A DNA stretch of 35,740 nt from Streptomyces odonnellii (GCF_000981895.1 NZ_LATD01000354.1:1-35740); one strand, 5' to 3'; shown: positions 1-7,999, numbered from the stretch's first letter. The notes: a model not told the origin generated them from the letters alone. Numbers and translations: made by a program.

Positions 1-78
1 CTCCCGCCGCCCCCGCGGCCCCTGGTGAGACCCGCATCACTCACAACACGATGCTAGGGCGTGCCGGCGACATGGCAT

Positions 79-117
79 CGGTTGTCCACAGGGCCGGCCG
101 CGGCGGTTGTCCACAGG
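79..117. repeat. Two direct repeats carrying DnaA-box-like 9-mers
   Basis: The 14-mer CGGTTGTCCACAGG occurs at 79-92 and again at 104-117, 25 bp apart in the same orientation. Each copy contains TTGTCCACA (82-90 and 107-115), which equals the preferred DnaA box described for Streptomyces origins. No dnaA, dnaN or oriC-like cluster is present, so this is not an origin; it could be a DnaA-sensitive regulatory or titration site or a chance repeat. The rest of 1-153 shows no gene. Confidence 0.5.
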
Positions 118-153
118 CACCCCCGCCCCGTCCGCCCCGTCTGGTCCGTCCGG

Positions 154-600
154 TCACCTGCCGGGAGTCGGCGCCGGGCCTATGCGGCGCCCCGTCATCC
201 GCGCGGGGAAGATCGCCAGCCACAGCCGGCGGTCGTCGCCCGCCCAGGGGGTGGTGTACGCCTGCTGGTCCAGTCCGCGTGCGGCGGCGTCCCCGGTGAC
301 GGCGCGCGCGGTGCCGACGACATTGACGCTCCAGCCCTGACGTACCGCGTCATCGACATGGTCGACCTCGAAGACGACCTCCTGGTCGGCTGCCGCCGCC
401 GCTGCGGTGCCCGGGGCCGTTCGGTACGCCAGTGAACCGTCCTCCGCCACCACGTAGTTGACGGGAACGACAGCGGGACCGTTGCGTGTGTTCACGGCCA
501 CCCGGCCGACACCGTGCGTGGAGAGCACGGCACGGCAGTCCTCTTCGCTCAGCGTCCCGAACTCGGTCTCGGGCGAATCGTTCTGGGCTCGGTCCGTCAT
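154..600 (-). CDS. Pyridoxamine 5'-phosphate oxidase family (flavin split-barrel) protein
   Basis: A 148-residue protein of the PNPOx-like split-barrel fold, which in actinobacteria usually binds FMN, F420 or heme and acts as a small reductase or oxidase in the cytoplasm. Seen: the N-terminal helix followed by the typical beta hairpin VGRVAVNTRNGPAVVPVNY, then a hydrophobic strand EVVFEVDHVDD and a WSVNVVGTARAV strand, and a C-terminal arginine-rich strand FPARMTGRRIG. I chose ATG at 600 because GAGGG lies about 12 bases upstream; an ATG at 612 would overlap that ribosome site. It is the first gene of a minus-strand group with the nitroreductase, separated from it by 155 bp containing a heptamer repeat. 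Genes of this family are common members of dormancy/hypoxia islands. The exact substrate cannot be read from the sequence. Confidence 0.85.
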   Translation of the reverse strand: MTDRAQNDSPETEFGTLSEEDCRAVLSTHGVGRVAVNTRNGPAVVPVNYVVAEDGSLAYRTAPGTAAAAAADQEVVFEVDHVDDAVRQGWSVNVVGTARAVTGDAAARGLDQQAYTTPWAGDDRRLWLAIFPARMTGRRIGPAPTPGR

Positions 601-633
601 GACTGACCACATCCCTCGGTCGTTTCGGGTTTT

Positions 634-670
634 CCCTGCCCGCTGCCCGCTGCCCGCTGCCCGCTGCCCG
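634..670. repeat. Heptanucleotide tandem repeat (CTGCCCG)n
   Basis: About five consecutive copies of a 7-bp unit (CTGCCCG on the plus strand) just upstream of the flavin split-barrel gene, followed to 720 by degenerate CTG-rich variants. It lies within the 155-bp spacer between two minus-strand genes and just upstream (30-70 bp) of the start codon at 600, so copy number could alter the leader or promoter spacing. Confidence 0.85.
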
Positions 671-755
671 TAGCCCCCTGCCTGCTGTCCGCCTGCTGTC
701 CGCTGCCTGTTGTCCGTCACCGGCGGCTTCCCACGGCTTCTCGTGGCATCCGCCG

Positions 756-1787
756 TCAGTCGCCGATCGTCAGCACGTCCCCCACGGGACGGCGTGGTGT
801 CCGGGGGCCGCGGGGCCCGTAGCCCAGGCGCAGGACCATCTGGACATGGCCCCTGCCGGACACCGGGTCGCGCAGCAGCCACCGGAGTTCGGGATGTTCG
901 AGTGCCTGAGTCGCGGGCGTACCGGACACCCCGTGCAGGGTGGCGAGGAGCAGGACACGCTCCATGGCCTGCCCCGCGCGCAGCCAGTCGGCCGGTCCGT
1001 CTTCCGGGGTGCTCAGCAGGGAGAGGTGGGGCCGGTCCTCGAAGTCCGCCACGGCTCTGCCGGGCACCACACCCGTACCGGCGAAATCGCGCACCGGAGC
1101 CCCACCGCCCCCCTTGCGGGGTCCGAAGGCGTAGTCGGGGACTCCGTCGGCGGACGAATCGGACGCGGCGTTCCAGGTCCACTGCCTCAGCTCGGCTTCC
1201 CTTTCGGGGGCCATCCGGTTGTATCCCTCGGCGTCCTGGATCAGATCCAGGACGAACTGGAGGTGCGGTCCGGTGAGGAAGGTGAGTTCGGCGCCCTCCT
1301 GCCGGGCGGCGCGGACGAGTGCGCGCCGTACCTCCTCCGGCAGTTCCTGGTCCGTGAAGGGCTGGCGGCTGGTGTGCCGGTCGTGGATCGCCGGGTGGAG
1401 CGCGCGAAGTCCGTCGTTCTGTGCCTCCGCCGCGGTTGCCGTCGCGGCTGCCGTTCCGGTCGTCCCGGTCGTCGCGGATTCGAGTCGTACGGTCGCCAGG
1501 AGTGAGGGATCGCGGGGGTCGGGCAGCAGCGTCGTCACCGGGCGGAGCGCCTGGTGGACGGCCGCCACCCGGAGATTCAGCAGTGCGGCACCGCAGCCCA
1601 GGTGCAGGCCGGCCAGGGTGGGGTCGGGGTACGACAGAGCGCGGTCGAGGTCCGCGGAGAGCGCGAGGGTGCGGCTGTCCGGGGTGTAGTGGAAACGCCA
1701 CGGCTGGGCGTTGTGCATCGAAGGCGCGGCCGTGGCGTCGGCGACCAGGCCGTTCACCATCGTTTCGTCAAGCGCGGGTGACAACAC
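756..1787 (-). CDS. Acg-type nitroreductase family protein
   Basis: A 343-residue protein of the nitroreductase-like Acg family, described in Mycobacterium tuberculosis as DosR-regulated FMN-associated proteins with an internally duplicated nitroreductase fold. Seen: the N-terminal signature PSMHNAQPWRFH at residues 22-33, RALSYPDPTLAGLHLGCGAALLNLR split in typical order after it, a central DRHTSRQPF segment, and a C-terminal RLGYG motif before the tail. I chose GTG at 1787 because GGGAG precedes it by five to six bases and the protein then has family length; an ATG at 1760 is a possible internal start, and the open frame up to 2030 encodes only low-complexity sequence. It reads in the same direction as the flavin split-barrel gene. 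Family members may sequester flavin rather than catalyse; function here is unproven. Confidence 0.87.
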   Translation of the reverse strand: MLSPALDETMVNGLVADATAAPSMHNAQPWRFHYTPDSRTLALSADLDRALSYPDPTLAGLHLGCGAALLNLRVAAVHQALRPVTTLLPDPRDPSLLATVRLESATTGTTGTAAATATAAEAQNDGLRALHPAIHDRHTSRQPFTDQELPEEVRRALVRAARQEGAELTFLTGPHLQFVLDLIQDAEGYNRMAPEREAELRQWTWNAASDSSADGVPDYAFGPRKGGGGAPVRDFAGTGVVPGRAVADFEDRPHLSLLSTPEDGPADWLRAGQAMERVLLLATLHGVSGTPATQALEHPELRWLLRDPVSGRGHVQMVLRLGYGPRGPRTPRRPVGDVLTIGD

Positions 1788-2161
1788 GGCTGCTCCCGGA
1801 TGAGTGGGTGCTCCCGGACGGACGATCCCCGTTCCCCTCCAGCGTGCTCCCGGGGCCGGGCCGGCGGCAGGGGCCGTAAGGCCCTGTCCCGGGACCCGTC
1901 GGCCTGGAAGCCCGAGCCGGCCGTTTCCTCTTTTCCCGCCATGGAGGCTCCCGTCATGGACGGTCCCGCCATGAGGGCTTCCCTCGATGAAGGGCCGGTT
2001 CTTCCCCTGATGAGGGGCCGAGTGGCTCATGGTGCCGGGTGGCGGGGCCGGGGACCGTGGAGAGGTGGCCGCAGTCCGGCGGCCGGGGCCCGAGGCCCCC
2101 GGGGCCCATGGCCACCGAGCCCGAGCCCGAGGCCCATGGTCATGAAGGGAGCAGTGAGGAC
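1788..2161. other. Intergenic region, divergent promoters, no gene seen
   Basis: A 374-bp spacer between the minus-strand nitroreductase and the plus-strand CBS remnant. All open frames across it are low-complexity (Gly/Pro/Arg) and lack family similarity. It contains small hairpins, such as CCCCT-GATG-AGGGG at 2004-2017, and a repeated TGCTCCCGGA motif near 1791-1820. Promoters for both flanking genes must lie here but no clear -10/-35 pair stands out. Confidence 0.5.
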
Positions 2162-2380
2162 ATGGATCACCGCAGGATCAGTGAGCTGATGACCCGCGAT
2201 GTGGTGAGCGTGCGGCCCGAGACGCCTTTCAAGGAGATCGCCAGGGCGCTGGCGGACCATGACATCAGCGCCGTACCCGTGGTCGACACCGCGGGCCGTC
2301 CGGTCGGCGAGGAGACGAATCAACGAATCAATGGGTCAACTCAATGGGTCAACGAGTCAACGAGGAGATGCGCGTCATGA
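2162..2380 (+). pseudogene. Truncated CBS-domain protein (N-terminal remnant)
   Basis: Codes for 72 residues. Residues 1-50 are the beginning of a CBS domain (RRISELMTRDVVSVRP, then FKEIARALADHDISAVPVVD and GRPVG), closely parallel to the intact CBS-CBS-BON protein at 3486-4172. Where a normal gene continues with VVSEADLL, this one runs into ETNQRINGSTQWVNES, encoded by short tandem repeats (2315-2353), and ends at TGA 2378-2380. The stop overlaps the next gene's ATG in an ATGA, so the fragment may now serve as a translated leader that couples to the dehydrogenase. An 8-bp identity CGAGGAGA (2308-2315 and 2361-2368) brackets the repeat block, consistent with a deletion or slippage event. A single half-CBS domain is unlikely to bind adenosyl ligands. 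Confidence 0.7.
2315..2353. repeat. Nested tandem duplications at the CBS truncation point
   Basis: ACGAATCA is repeated exactly at 2315-2322 and 2323-2330, and TCAATGGGTCAAC exactly at 2328-2340 and 2341-2353. The block is AT-rich compared with all surrounding DNA and lies precisely where CBS homology stops, 24 bases before the next start codon. Confidence 0.9.
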
Positions 2381-3420
2381 AGGCATTCGTCTTTCACGGG
2401 CCCGGACAGTCCTCCTGGGACGAGGTCCCCGAACCCTCGGTCAAGGACGGGGCGGACGTGATCGTCCGCGTCGACTCCGTCACCATCTGCGGCACCGATC
2501 TGCACATCCTCAAAGGGGACGTCCCGGAGGTCGTCCCCGGGACCGTCCTCGGCCATGAGGCCGTCGGGGAGGTCGTGGAGGCGGGCGGTGACGTGCACAC
2601 CGTACGGCCCGGGGACCGGGTCCTGGTGTCGTGCATCTCGGCGTGCGGGCGCTGCCGCTTCTGCCGCGAGGCCCGGTACGGCCAGTGCCTCGGCGGCGGG
2701 GGCTGGGTGCTGGGACATCTCATCGACGGGACCCAGGCCGAGTATGTGCGCGTACCGTTCGCCGATCTCTCCGTCCACCGGCTGCCCGGCTCGCTGGACA
2801 GCCAGGACGCGGTCCTGCTCGCCGACATCTTCCCCACCGCCTACGAGGTGGGGGTGCTCAACGGCCGTGTCCGGCCCGGTGACACGGTGGTCGTGGTCGG
2901 GGCGGGACCCATTGGCCTGGCGGCCATCGCCACGGCACGGCTGTTCTCACCGTCGCGTGTGGTCGCGGTCGATCTGTCGCGGCCGAGGCTGGAGGCGGCA
3001 CGCAGGTTCGGCGCCGACGCGGTGGCGGACGCGGCGGAGGACCCCGTACATCTGGTCCAGGATCTGACCGAGGGGCTCGGAGCCGATGTGGCGATCGAGG
3101 CGGTGGGACTGCCCGAGACCTTCGAGCTGTGCGCTCGAACGGTCCGGCCGGGCGGACACATCGCCAATGTCGGGGTCCACGGCAAGCCGGCCGTACTGCA
3201 CCTCGAAGACCTGTGGATCAAGGACGTGACCATCACGACAGGGCTCGTGGACACCTTCTCCACCCCGATGCTGATGGACATGACCGCCGCCCGGCGGCTG
3301 CCCACCTCGTCGCTGGTCACCCACAGCTTCGAACTCGACCGGATGGAGGAGGCGTACGAGGTGTTCTCGGCGCCCGAGAGCGGAGCGCTCAAGGTCGTCC
3401 TGGAACGGCCCGCGGCGTAA
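2377..3420 (+). CDS. Zinc-dependent alcohol dehydrogenase (MDR family)
   Basis: A 347-residue medium-chain dehydrogenase/reductase that oxidises an alcohol or reduces an aldehyde with NAD(P). Seen: catalytic zinc site around Cys38 (TICGTDLH) and the GHE pair His60-Glu61; structural zinc cysteines 90, 93, 96 and 104 in a C-x2-C-x2-C-x7-C loop; Rossmann motif VVVVGAGPIGLAA near residue 170; acidic Asp at the end of the second strand (VVAVDLS), favouring NAD over NADP. ATG at 2377 is supported by GAGGAG at 2362-2367 and overlaps the stop of the CBS remnant. A similar dehydrogenase is part of the Streptomyces hypoxia/dormancy island, where fermentation-type redox balancing fits; the natural substrate is not known. 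Confidence 0.93.
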   Translation: MKAFVFHGPGQSSWDEVPEPSVKDGADVIVRVDSVTICGTDLHILKGDVPEVVPGTVLGHEAVGEVVEAGGDVHTVRPGDRVLVSCISACGRCRFCREARYGQCLGGGGWVLGHLIDGTQAEYVRVPFADLSVHRLPGSLDSQDAVLLADIFPTAYEVGVLNGRVRPGDTVVVVGAGPIGLAAIATARLFSPSRVVAVDLSRPRLEAARRFGADAVADAAEDPVHLVQDLTEGLGADVAIEAVGLPETFELCARTVRPGGHIANVGVHGKPAVLHLEDLWIKDVTITTGLVDTFSTPMLMDMTAARRLPTSSLVTHSFELDRMEEAYEVFSAPESGALKVVLERPAA

Positions 3421-3421
3421 G

Positions 3422-3459
3422 CGCGTTGCTTCTTCAAAACCGCGCTGCTTCTTCAAAAC
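3422..3459. repeat. 19-bp tandem duplication between convergent genes
   Basis: CGCGTTGCTTCTTCAAAAC (3422-3440) is followed at once by the same 19-mer with one T-to-C change (3441-3459). It begins one base after the dehydrogenase stop. A second pair, CAAGTCAGAGC at 3465-3475 and 3482-3492, follows and reaches into the end of the opposing CBS gene. No stable terminator hairpin is obvious here. Confidence 0.9.
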
Positions 3460-3485
3460 AGAGTCAAGTCAGAGCCGGGGCCAAG

Positions 3486-4172
3486 TCAGAGCTGCGGGCG
3501 CGTCAACGGCGGCTCGACCGGTCCGATGCCCGGACCCACGAGCGCGCACTCGACGTCCACCACCCCTTCGACCGCGCGTGTCAGGCGGGCCGCCAGCGGG
3601 ACGAGAGCGGTGTCATGGATCTGGCCGCTCAGTGTGACCACGCCGTTCACCACGGTGACCCGCACGTTCTCGCGGGACACCAGGAAGAGGTGGTCGACGA
3701 CGTCCTCACGCACCTCCTCCGCGAGATCCTCGTCCGACCGGAGGAACACCTTGAGCAGATCGCAGCGGCTGACGATTCCGTCGAGCCTTCCCGAGGAGTC
3801 GACCACGGGCAGCCGCTTGAGGGTTCTCCGGGCCATGGCACGTGCCGCCTGGGCGAGGGTGGCGTCCTCCCGGACCGTGACGGCGGGGGCGGTCATCACC
3901 TCCGCGGCGGTCACCGCTCCGGCCTTGCGCAGATCGTCGAGGCGCCGCATCTGTTCCACGCGGCCGGGATCCGAGTCCCGGAACTCCTCCTTGGGGAGCA
4001 GATCCGCCTCGGACACCACGCCGATCACCCGGCCGTCGTTCCCCAGGACCGGCAGGGCGCTCACGTTCCACCTCTCCATGGTGTCCACGATCTCCTTGAA
4101 CCCGGCCTCCGGGCTGACCGAGACCACGGCATGCGTCATCACATCGCTCACGGTGTGCGGAGTGTGATGCAT
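3486..4172 (-). CDS. CBS-CBS-BON domain protein
   Basis: A 228-residue cytoplasmic protein. Two CBS motifs come first (TVSDVMTHAVVSVSPEAGF to VGVVSEADLL-type ending, residues about 5-60, and VMTAPAVTVREDATL to GIVSRCDLL, about 90-145), forming a Bateman module that senses adenosine nucleotides in known relatives; a BON domain follows (VRVTVVNGVVTLSGQIHDT, about 165-215). This architecture recurs in actinobacterial stress and dormancy islands. The ATG at 4172 is preceded by GGAGGAGGG, a near-ideal ribosome site; the earlier frame to 4214 adds unrelated residues. It is convergent with the dehydrogenase and divergent from the acyl-CoA synthetase. The 2162-2380 remnant is a broken paralogue. Confidence 0.92.
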   Translation of the reverse strand: MHHTPHTVSDVMTHAVVSVSPEAGFKEIVDTMERWNVSALPVLGNDGRVIGVVSEADLLPKEEFRDSDPGRVEQMRRLDDLRKAGAVTAAEVMTAPAVTVREDATLAQAARAMARRTLKRLPVVDSSGRLDGIVSRCDLLKVFLRSDEDLAEEVREDVVDHLFLVSRENVRVTVVNGVVTLSGQIHDTALVPLAARLTRAVEGVVDVECALVGPGIGPVEPPLTRPQL

Positions 4173-4587
4173 GATCCCTCCTCCAGCGGATTGAACGGAC
4201 AGGCCTGTCAGCAACCGGTCCCTGCCAGCAACCGGTCCCTGTCATGAACTGGTTGCCACTACGACACTGGTCGCCACTACAACAAGCGTGGGTCCACCGA
4301 CCCGCCGGGCCCATGGGCTGACCGGCCCCCGCTCCGGTCCGAACGGCCCACACCGGCCCCGTACCGCCCCCACACCGGCGATCCGGTCGGCCTCCAGACC
4401 AACAGGACCTGTCGGAGGAACCGTTCAGCGCGATGGACGTGTGGGGACGTGTGGGGCGAGGAGAGCGCGTGGCTTTGATGACGCGTGGCTCCGATGAACC
4501 GTTCAAGGCGTCAAGAACGGGGGAAGTCCCTTTCCCAGTGCGATTGAGCGCCCGACAGGCGCTCGTTCCGGACAGAGGGAGAGAGCA
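4173..4587. promoter_or_regulatory. Divergent promoter region with duplications and GAACCGTTC motifs
   Basis: A 415-bp gene-free region between the CBS-BON gene and the acyl-CoA synthetase. It holds CAGCAACCGGTCCCTG twice (4209-4224, 4226-4241), ACTGGTTGCCACTAC and its one-mismatch copy (4248-4262, 4266-4280), the near-palindrome GAACCGTTC at 4418-4426 and again at 4496-4504 (78 bp apart), and an inverted repeat GAGCGCC-N5-GGCGCTC at 4546-4564 in the presumed leader of the synthetase. GAACCGTTC recurs upstream of the pyruvate oxidase (8206-8214). I infer shared regulation but cannot assign a regulator. Confidence 0.5.
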
Positions 4588-6129
4588 ATGCGGGTTCCGA
4601 TGACCGTGGCGGACTTTCTCGACCGGGCGGAGCGGGGGTTCCGTACCAGCCCGGGTGTGGTCGATGAGCAGGATCAACCCGGTCCGCCCGTGCCCGTGTC
4701 GACGTACGGGCGGCTCGGCGAGCGGGTACGCGCCTGGCAGGCGGGGCTCGACGCGCTCGGTGTGGGGGAGGGCGAGCGGGTGGCGGTGGTGAGCCACAAC
4801 TCCGCCCGCCTGCTCGAACTGCTCTTCGCGGTGCCGATGAGCGGGCGGATCTGTGTGCCCGTCAACTTCCGTCTGAAGCCAGAGGAGATCGAGTACGTGG
4901 TGCGGCAGAGCGGCGCCTCGGTCCTGTTCGTCGACCCCGAGCTGGACGCCGCGCTCTCCCGGATCAAGGCGCGCCACCGCTTCGTCCTGGGCGAGCAGAC
5001 CGAGGCCGGACTCATGCGCTTCGGCGTCGAGCCGCGCCCGTGGTCGAGGCCGGACGAGGACGCCACCGCGACGATCAACTACACGTCGGGAACCACCGCC
5101 CGCCCCAAGGGTGTTCAACTGACCCACCGCAACATCTGGGTCAACGGGCTCACCTTCGGGCTGCACACCCGGGTGTGGGAGCGGGACGTCTATCTGCACA
5201 CGTTGCCGATGTTCCACTGCAACGGCTGGGGGATGCCGTTCGTGATGGCCGGACTGGGCGTCAAACAGGTGGTGCTGCGCAAGGTGGACGGTACGGAGAT
5301 CCTGCGCCGGGTCGACGAGCACGGAGTCACGCTGATGTGCGGCGCGCCCGCGGTCTGGAACGCGGTGCTGGACGCGGCGGCGTCCTGGGAAGGGGAGATC
5401 CCGGGCCGTGACCGGGTACGGATCGTCTGCGCGGGTGCCCCGCCGCCGAGCAGGATGATCCAGCGCGTGGACGAGGAACTGGGCTGGGAATTCACTCAGA
5501 TCTACGGTCTGACCGAGACATCACCCCTGCTCACCTTCAACCGGACCAGGCCCGGCGACGAGGACCTGCCCGCGGAGGAACGCGCGCGCAGGCTCTCCCG
5601 CGCGGGACTCCCCGCGCTCGGCGCCAGGCTGAAGGTCTCCGAGTCGGGGGAGGTCCTGGCCCGGTCGAACGTCGTACTCGACGGGTACTGGGACAAGCCG
5701 GAGGAGACCTCGGCCGTCCTTGAGGACGGCTGGTTCCGCACCGGCGACGGCGGCACGTTCGACGACGCCGACGGGCATCTGACGATCTCCGACCGGAAGA
5801 AGGACGTGATCATCACGGGTGGCGAGAACGTGTCGTCGATCGAGGTGGAGGACACGATCTTCAGTCACCCCGCGGTCGCGGAGGTGGCCGTCATCGGTGT
5901 GCCCCACGAGAAGTGGGGCGAGACGATCAAGGCCCTGGTGGTCCTCGTGGACGGCGGGACGGCCGAGGAGGCCGACATCATCGCCCACTGCAAGCAGCGG
6001 ATGGCCGGCTACAAGGCGCCGACGTCCGTCGAATTCCGCGATGCCATCCCCCGCACGGCGACCGGCAAGATCCAGAAGTACAAACTCCGCGAGCCGTACT
6101 GGTCCGGCCTGGACCGAGGAGTCAACTGA
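4588..6129 (+). CDS. Acyl-CoA synthetase (AMP-dependent ligase)
   Basis: A 513-residue member of the ANL superfamily that activates a carboxylic acid as acyl-AMP and transfers it to CoA. Seen in order: the phosphate-binding loop YTSGTTARPKG near residues 165-175, the substrate-pocket stretch TLPMFHCNGWG (about 208), YGLTET near 305, the ATP-binding Asp in DGWFRTGD near 380, the hinge DRKKDVIITGGENVSS, and the C-terminal catalytic lysine in RTATGKIQKYKLRE near 490-503. The order and length match medium- or long-chain fatty acyl/aryl-CoA ligases; substrate is not defined. ATG at 4588 follows GGGAGAGAG. It stands alone, facing the convergent pyruvate oxidase gene. Confidence 0.93.
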   Translation: MRVPMTVADFLDRAERGFRTSPGVVDEQDQPGPPVPVSTYGRLGERVRAWQAGLDALGVGEGERVAVVSHNSARLLELLFAVPMSGRICVPVNFRLKPEEIEYVVRQSGASVLFVDPELDAALSRIKARHRFVLGEQTEAGLMRFGVEPRPWSRPDEDATATINYTSGTTARPKGVQLTHRNIWVNGLTFGLHTRVWERDVYLHTLPMFHCNGWGMPFVMAGLGVKQVVLRKVDGTEILRRVDEHGVTLMCGAPAVWNAVLDAAASWEGEIPGRDRVRIVCAGAPPPSRMIQRVDEELGWEFTQIYGLTETSPLLTFNRTRPGDEDLPAEERARRLSRAGLPALGARLKVSESGEVLARSNVVLDGYWDKPEETSAVLEDGWFRTGDGGTFDDADGHLTISDRKKDVIITGGENVSSIEVEDTIFSHPAVAEVAVIGVPHEKWGETIKALVVLVDGGTAEEADIIAHCKQRMAGYKAPTSVEFRDAIPRTATGKIQKYKLREPYWSGLDRGVN

Positions 6130-6262
6130 CCGGCGGACCTGCCGTCGGTCACGCTCGCGGTGGCGCGCATGGCCGCGACAAGGCCGACGCACCTGAAAGC
6201 CGTGGGCAGCCGGAACGACGAGGCTGGTGCGCTACACGGTGCTGCTCTGCTCGGCTGCCGCT

Positions 6263-7999
6263 CTACTCGGTGCTGAGCTGGCGCAGGTTGGTCTTGGTGA
6301 GTTCGAGGATCTCGTCGCCCCGGCCGGAGAGGATGGTCCGGGTGGCGAAGAGGGTGAAGCCCTTGAGCTGCTCAAGGGTGATCTTCGGGGGCAGTGACAG
6401 CTCGTGCCGTTCGGTGCGGGCGTCGATCAGTGCCGGTCCGTTGTGCGCGAAGGCCGCGCGCAGGACGTCCTCCAGATCGTCGGCGCGTTCGACGCGCGCC
6501 GCGAACAGGCCGGAGGCGCGGGCGAGGGCGCTGAAGTCGGGGTTGTCGAGACCGGTGCCGTAGGTGACGATGCCCGCGGCGGTCATCTCCAGCTCGACGA
6601 AGGACAGCGCCGAGTTGTTGAAGACGACGATCTTGACCGGCAGGTCCAGTTGGCGCAGTGTGATCAGTTCGCCGAGCAGCATGGCCAGGCCGCCGTCGCC
6701 CGACAGGGCGACCACCTGGCGGCCGGGCTGACTGGCCTGGATGCCGATCGCGTGCGGCAGCGCGTTGGCCATCGAGCCGTGGTTGAAGGAGCCGATGAGC
6801 CGCCTCTCGCCGTTCATACGCAGATAACGTGCGGCCCAGACCGTGGGGGTGCCGACGTCGGCGGTGAAGGCCGCGTCACGCGCCGCCAGCCGGTCGATCG
6901 CGGCGGCGACCTGCTGCGGGTGCATGGGGGAGTCGGTGGGTCTGGCCTCGGCCAGCCGGTCCAGACGGGCCCGCACCCGCCGGTAGTGCCCGGTCATCCG
7001 CTCCGCGAAGTCGTTGTCCGTCCGGTGCTCCAGCAGGGGAAGCAGCGCCTGCGCGGTGTCCTTGACGGTCCCCACCAGCGGGACCTCCACCGGCGTGCGG
7101 CGGCCGATCTGCTCGCCGCGCACGTCGACCTGCACGACGGGGACGTTCTCGGGGTAGAACGACCGGTAGGGGAAGTCGGTGCCGAGCATCAGCAGCGCGT
7201 CGCAGTGCTCCATCGCCCGGTAGCCGGAGCTGTAGCCGATCAGCCCGGTCAGCCCGACGTCGTAGGGGTTGTCGTACTCGAGGAAGTCCTTGCCGCGCAG
7301 TGAGTGGACCATCGGTGCCTTCAGCGCCGCGGCCAGGGCCACCGCCTCGTCGTGGGCGCCCGCACAGCCGGCCCCGGCCAGGACGGTCACCCGTCCGGCG
7401 GCGTTGAGGACGCGTGCCGCATGCGCGAGCGACCGGTCGTCCGGCCGGACGACCGAGGCCGACTTGAACACCGGGCGCGGCGTCGGCGAGGAGGCGGCGC
7501 GGTCGAGGAACAGCTCGCCCGGGACGACCACCACCCCGACGCCGCCGCGCTCCAGCGCGGTGCGCATGGCCATCTCCAGCAGCCTCGGCACTTGCTCGGG
7601 CACGCTCGCCATCTCGCAGTACACACTGCACTCGCGGAACAGTTCCTGAGGGTGTGTCTCCTGGAAGTAGCCCCCGCCGATCTCCACACGCGGGATGTGC
7701 GCGGCGATGACGAGCACCGGCACCCGGCTGCGCTGCGCGTCGAACATGCCGTTGACGAGATGCAGGTTCCCGGGGCCGCAGCTACCGGCCGCGACGGCGA
7801 GTTCGCCGGTGACACCCGCCTCGCCGGCGGCCGCGAACGCGGCGGCCTCCTCGTGCCTCACATGCGCCCAGACGATGCCGCCGTCACGGCGCAGGGCGTC
7901 GGTGAACCCGTTGAGGGAGTCTCCCGGCAGGCCGTAGACCCGCCGTACGCCGGAGGCCTTGAGCGTAGAGACGATGGCATCCGCGACCGTGACGGCCAT
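6263..7999 (-). CDS. poxB: Pyruvate oxidase / pyruvate dehydrogenase (quinone), ThDP-dependent
   Basis: A 578-residue ThDP enzyme close in length to E. coli PoxB (572). It should decarboxylate pyruvate to acetate, passing electrons through FAD to membrane quinones. Seen: N-terminal pyrimidine-binding domain with GLPGDSLNGF and the catalytic Glu in RHEEAAAFAAA; a central FAD-type domain; the ThDP/Mg motif GDGGLAM to FNNSAL near residues 430-460; and a C-terminal segment (KGFTLFATRTILSGRGDEI) that resembles the end of PoxB, which attaches to lipid. ATG at 7999 is chosen because AGGAGGA precedes it; the open frame continues to 8185 without homology. With the synthetase and dehydrogenase it points to overflow or oxygen-limited carbon metabolism. 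Confidence 0.92.
   Translation of the reverse strand: MAVTVADAIVSTLKASGVRRVYGLPGDSLNGFTDALRRDGGIVWAHVRHEEAAAFAAAGEAGVTGELAVAAGSCGPGNLHLVNGMFDAQRSRVPVLVIAAHIPRVEIGGGYFQETHPQELFRECSVYCEMASVPEQVPRLLEMAMRTALERGGVGVVVVPGELFLDRAASSPTPRPVFKSASVVRPDDRSLAHAARVLNAAGRVTVLAGAGCAGAHDEAVALAAALKAPMVHSLRGKDFLEYDNPYDVGLTGLIGYSSGYRAMEHCDALLMLGTDFPYRSFYPENVPVVQVDVRGEQIGRRTPVEVPLVGTVKDTAQALLPLLEHRTDNDFAERMTGHYRRVRARLDRLAEARPTDSPMHPQQVAAAIDRLAARDAAFTADVGTPTVWAARYLRMNGERRLIGSFNHGSMANALPHAIGIQASQPGRQVVALSGDGGLAMLLGELITLRQLDLPVKIVVFNNSALSFVELEMTAAGIVTYGTGLDNPDFSALARASGLFAARVERADDLEDVLRAAFAHNGPALIDARTERHELSLPPKITLEQLKGFTLFATRTILSGRGDEILELTKTNLRQLSTE

Noticed and set aside
1..153. Chromosomal origin
   Set aside because: Two DnaA boxes only, with no dnaA/dnaN and no dense box cluster.
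601..1701. Long minus-strand open frame joining the split-barrel gene to an upstream Arg/Pro-rich stretch (515 codons)
   Set aside because: Only the part from 600 down has family similarity; the rest is the shadow of the nitroreductase in another frame.
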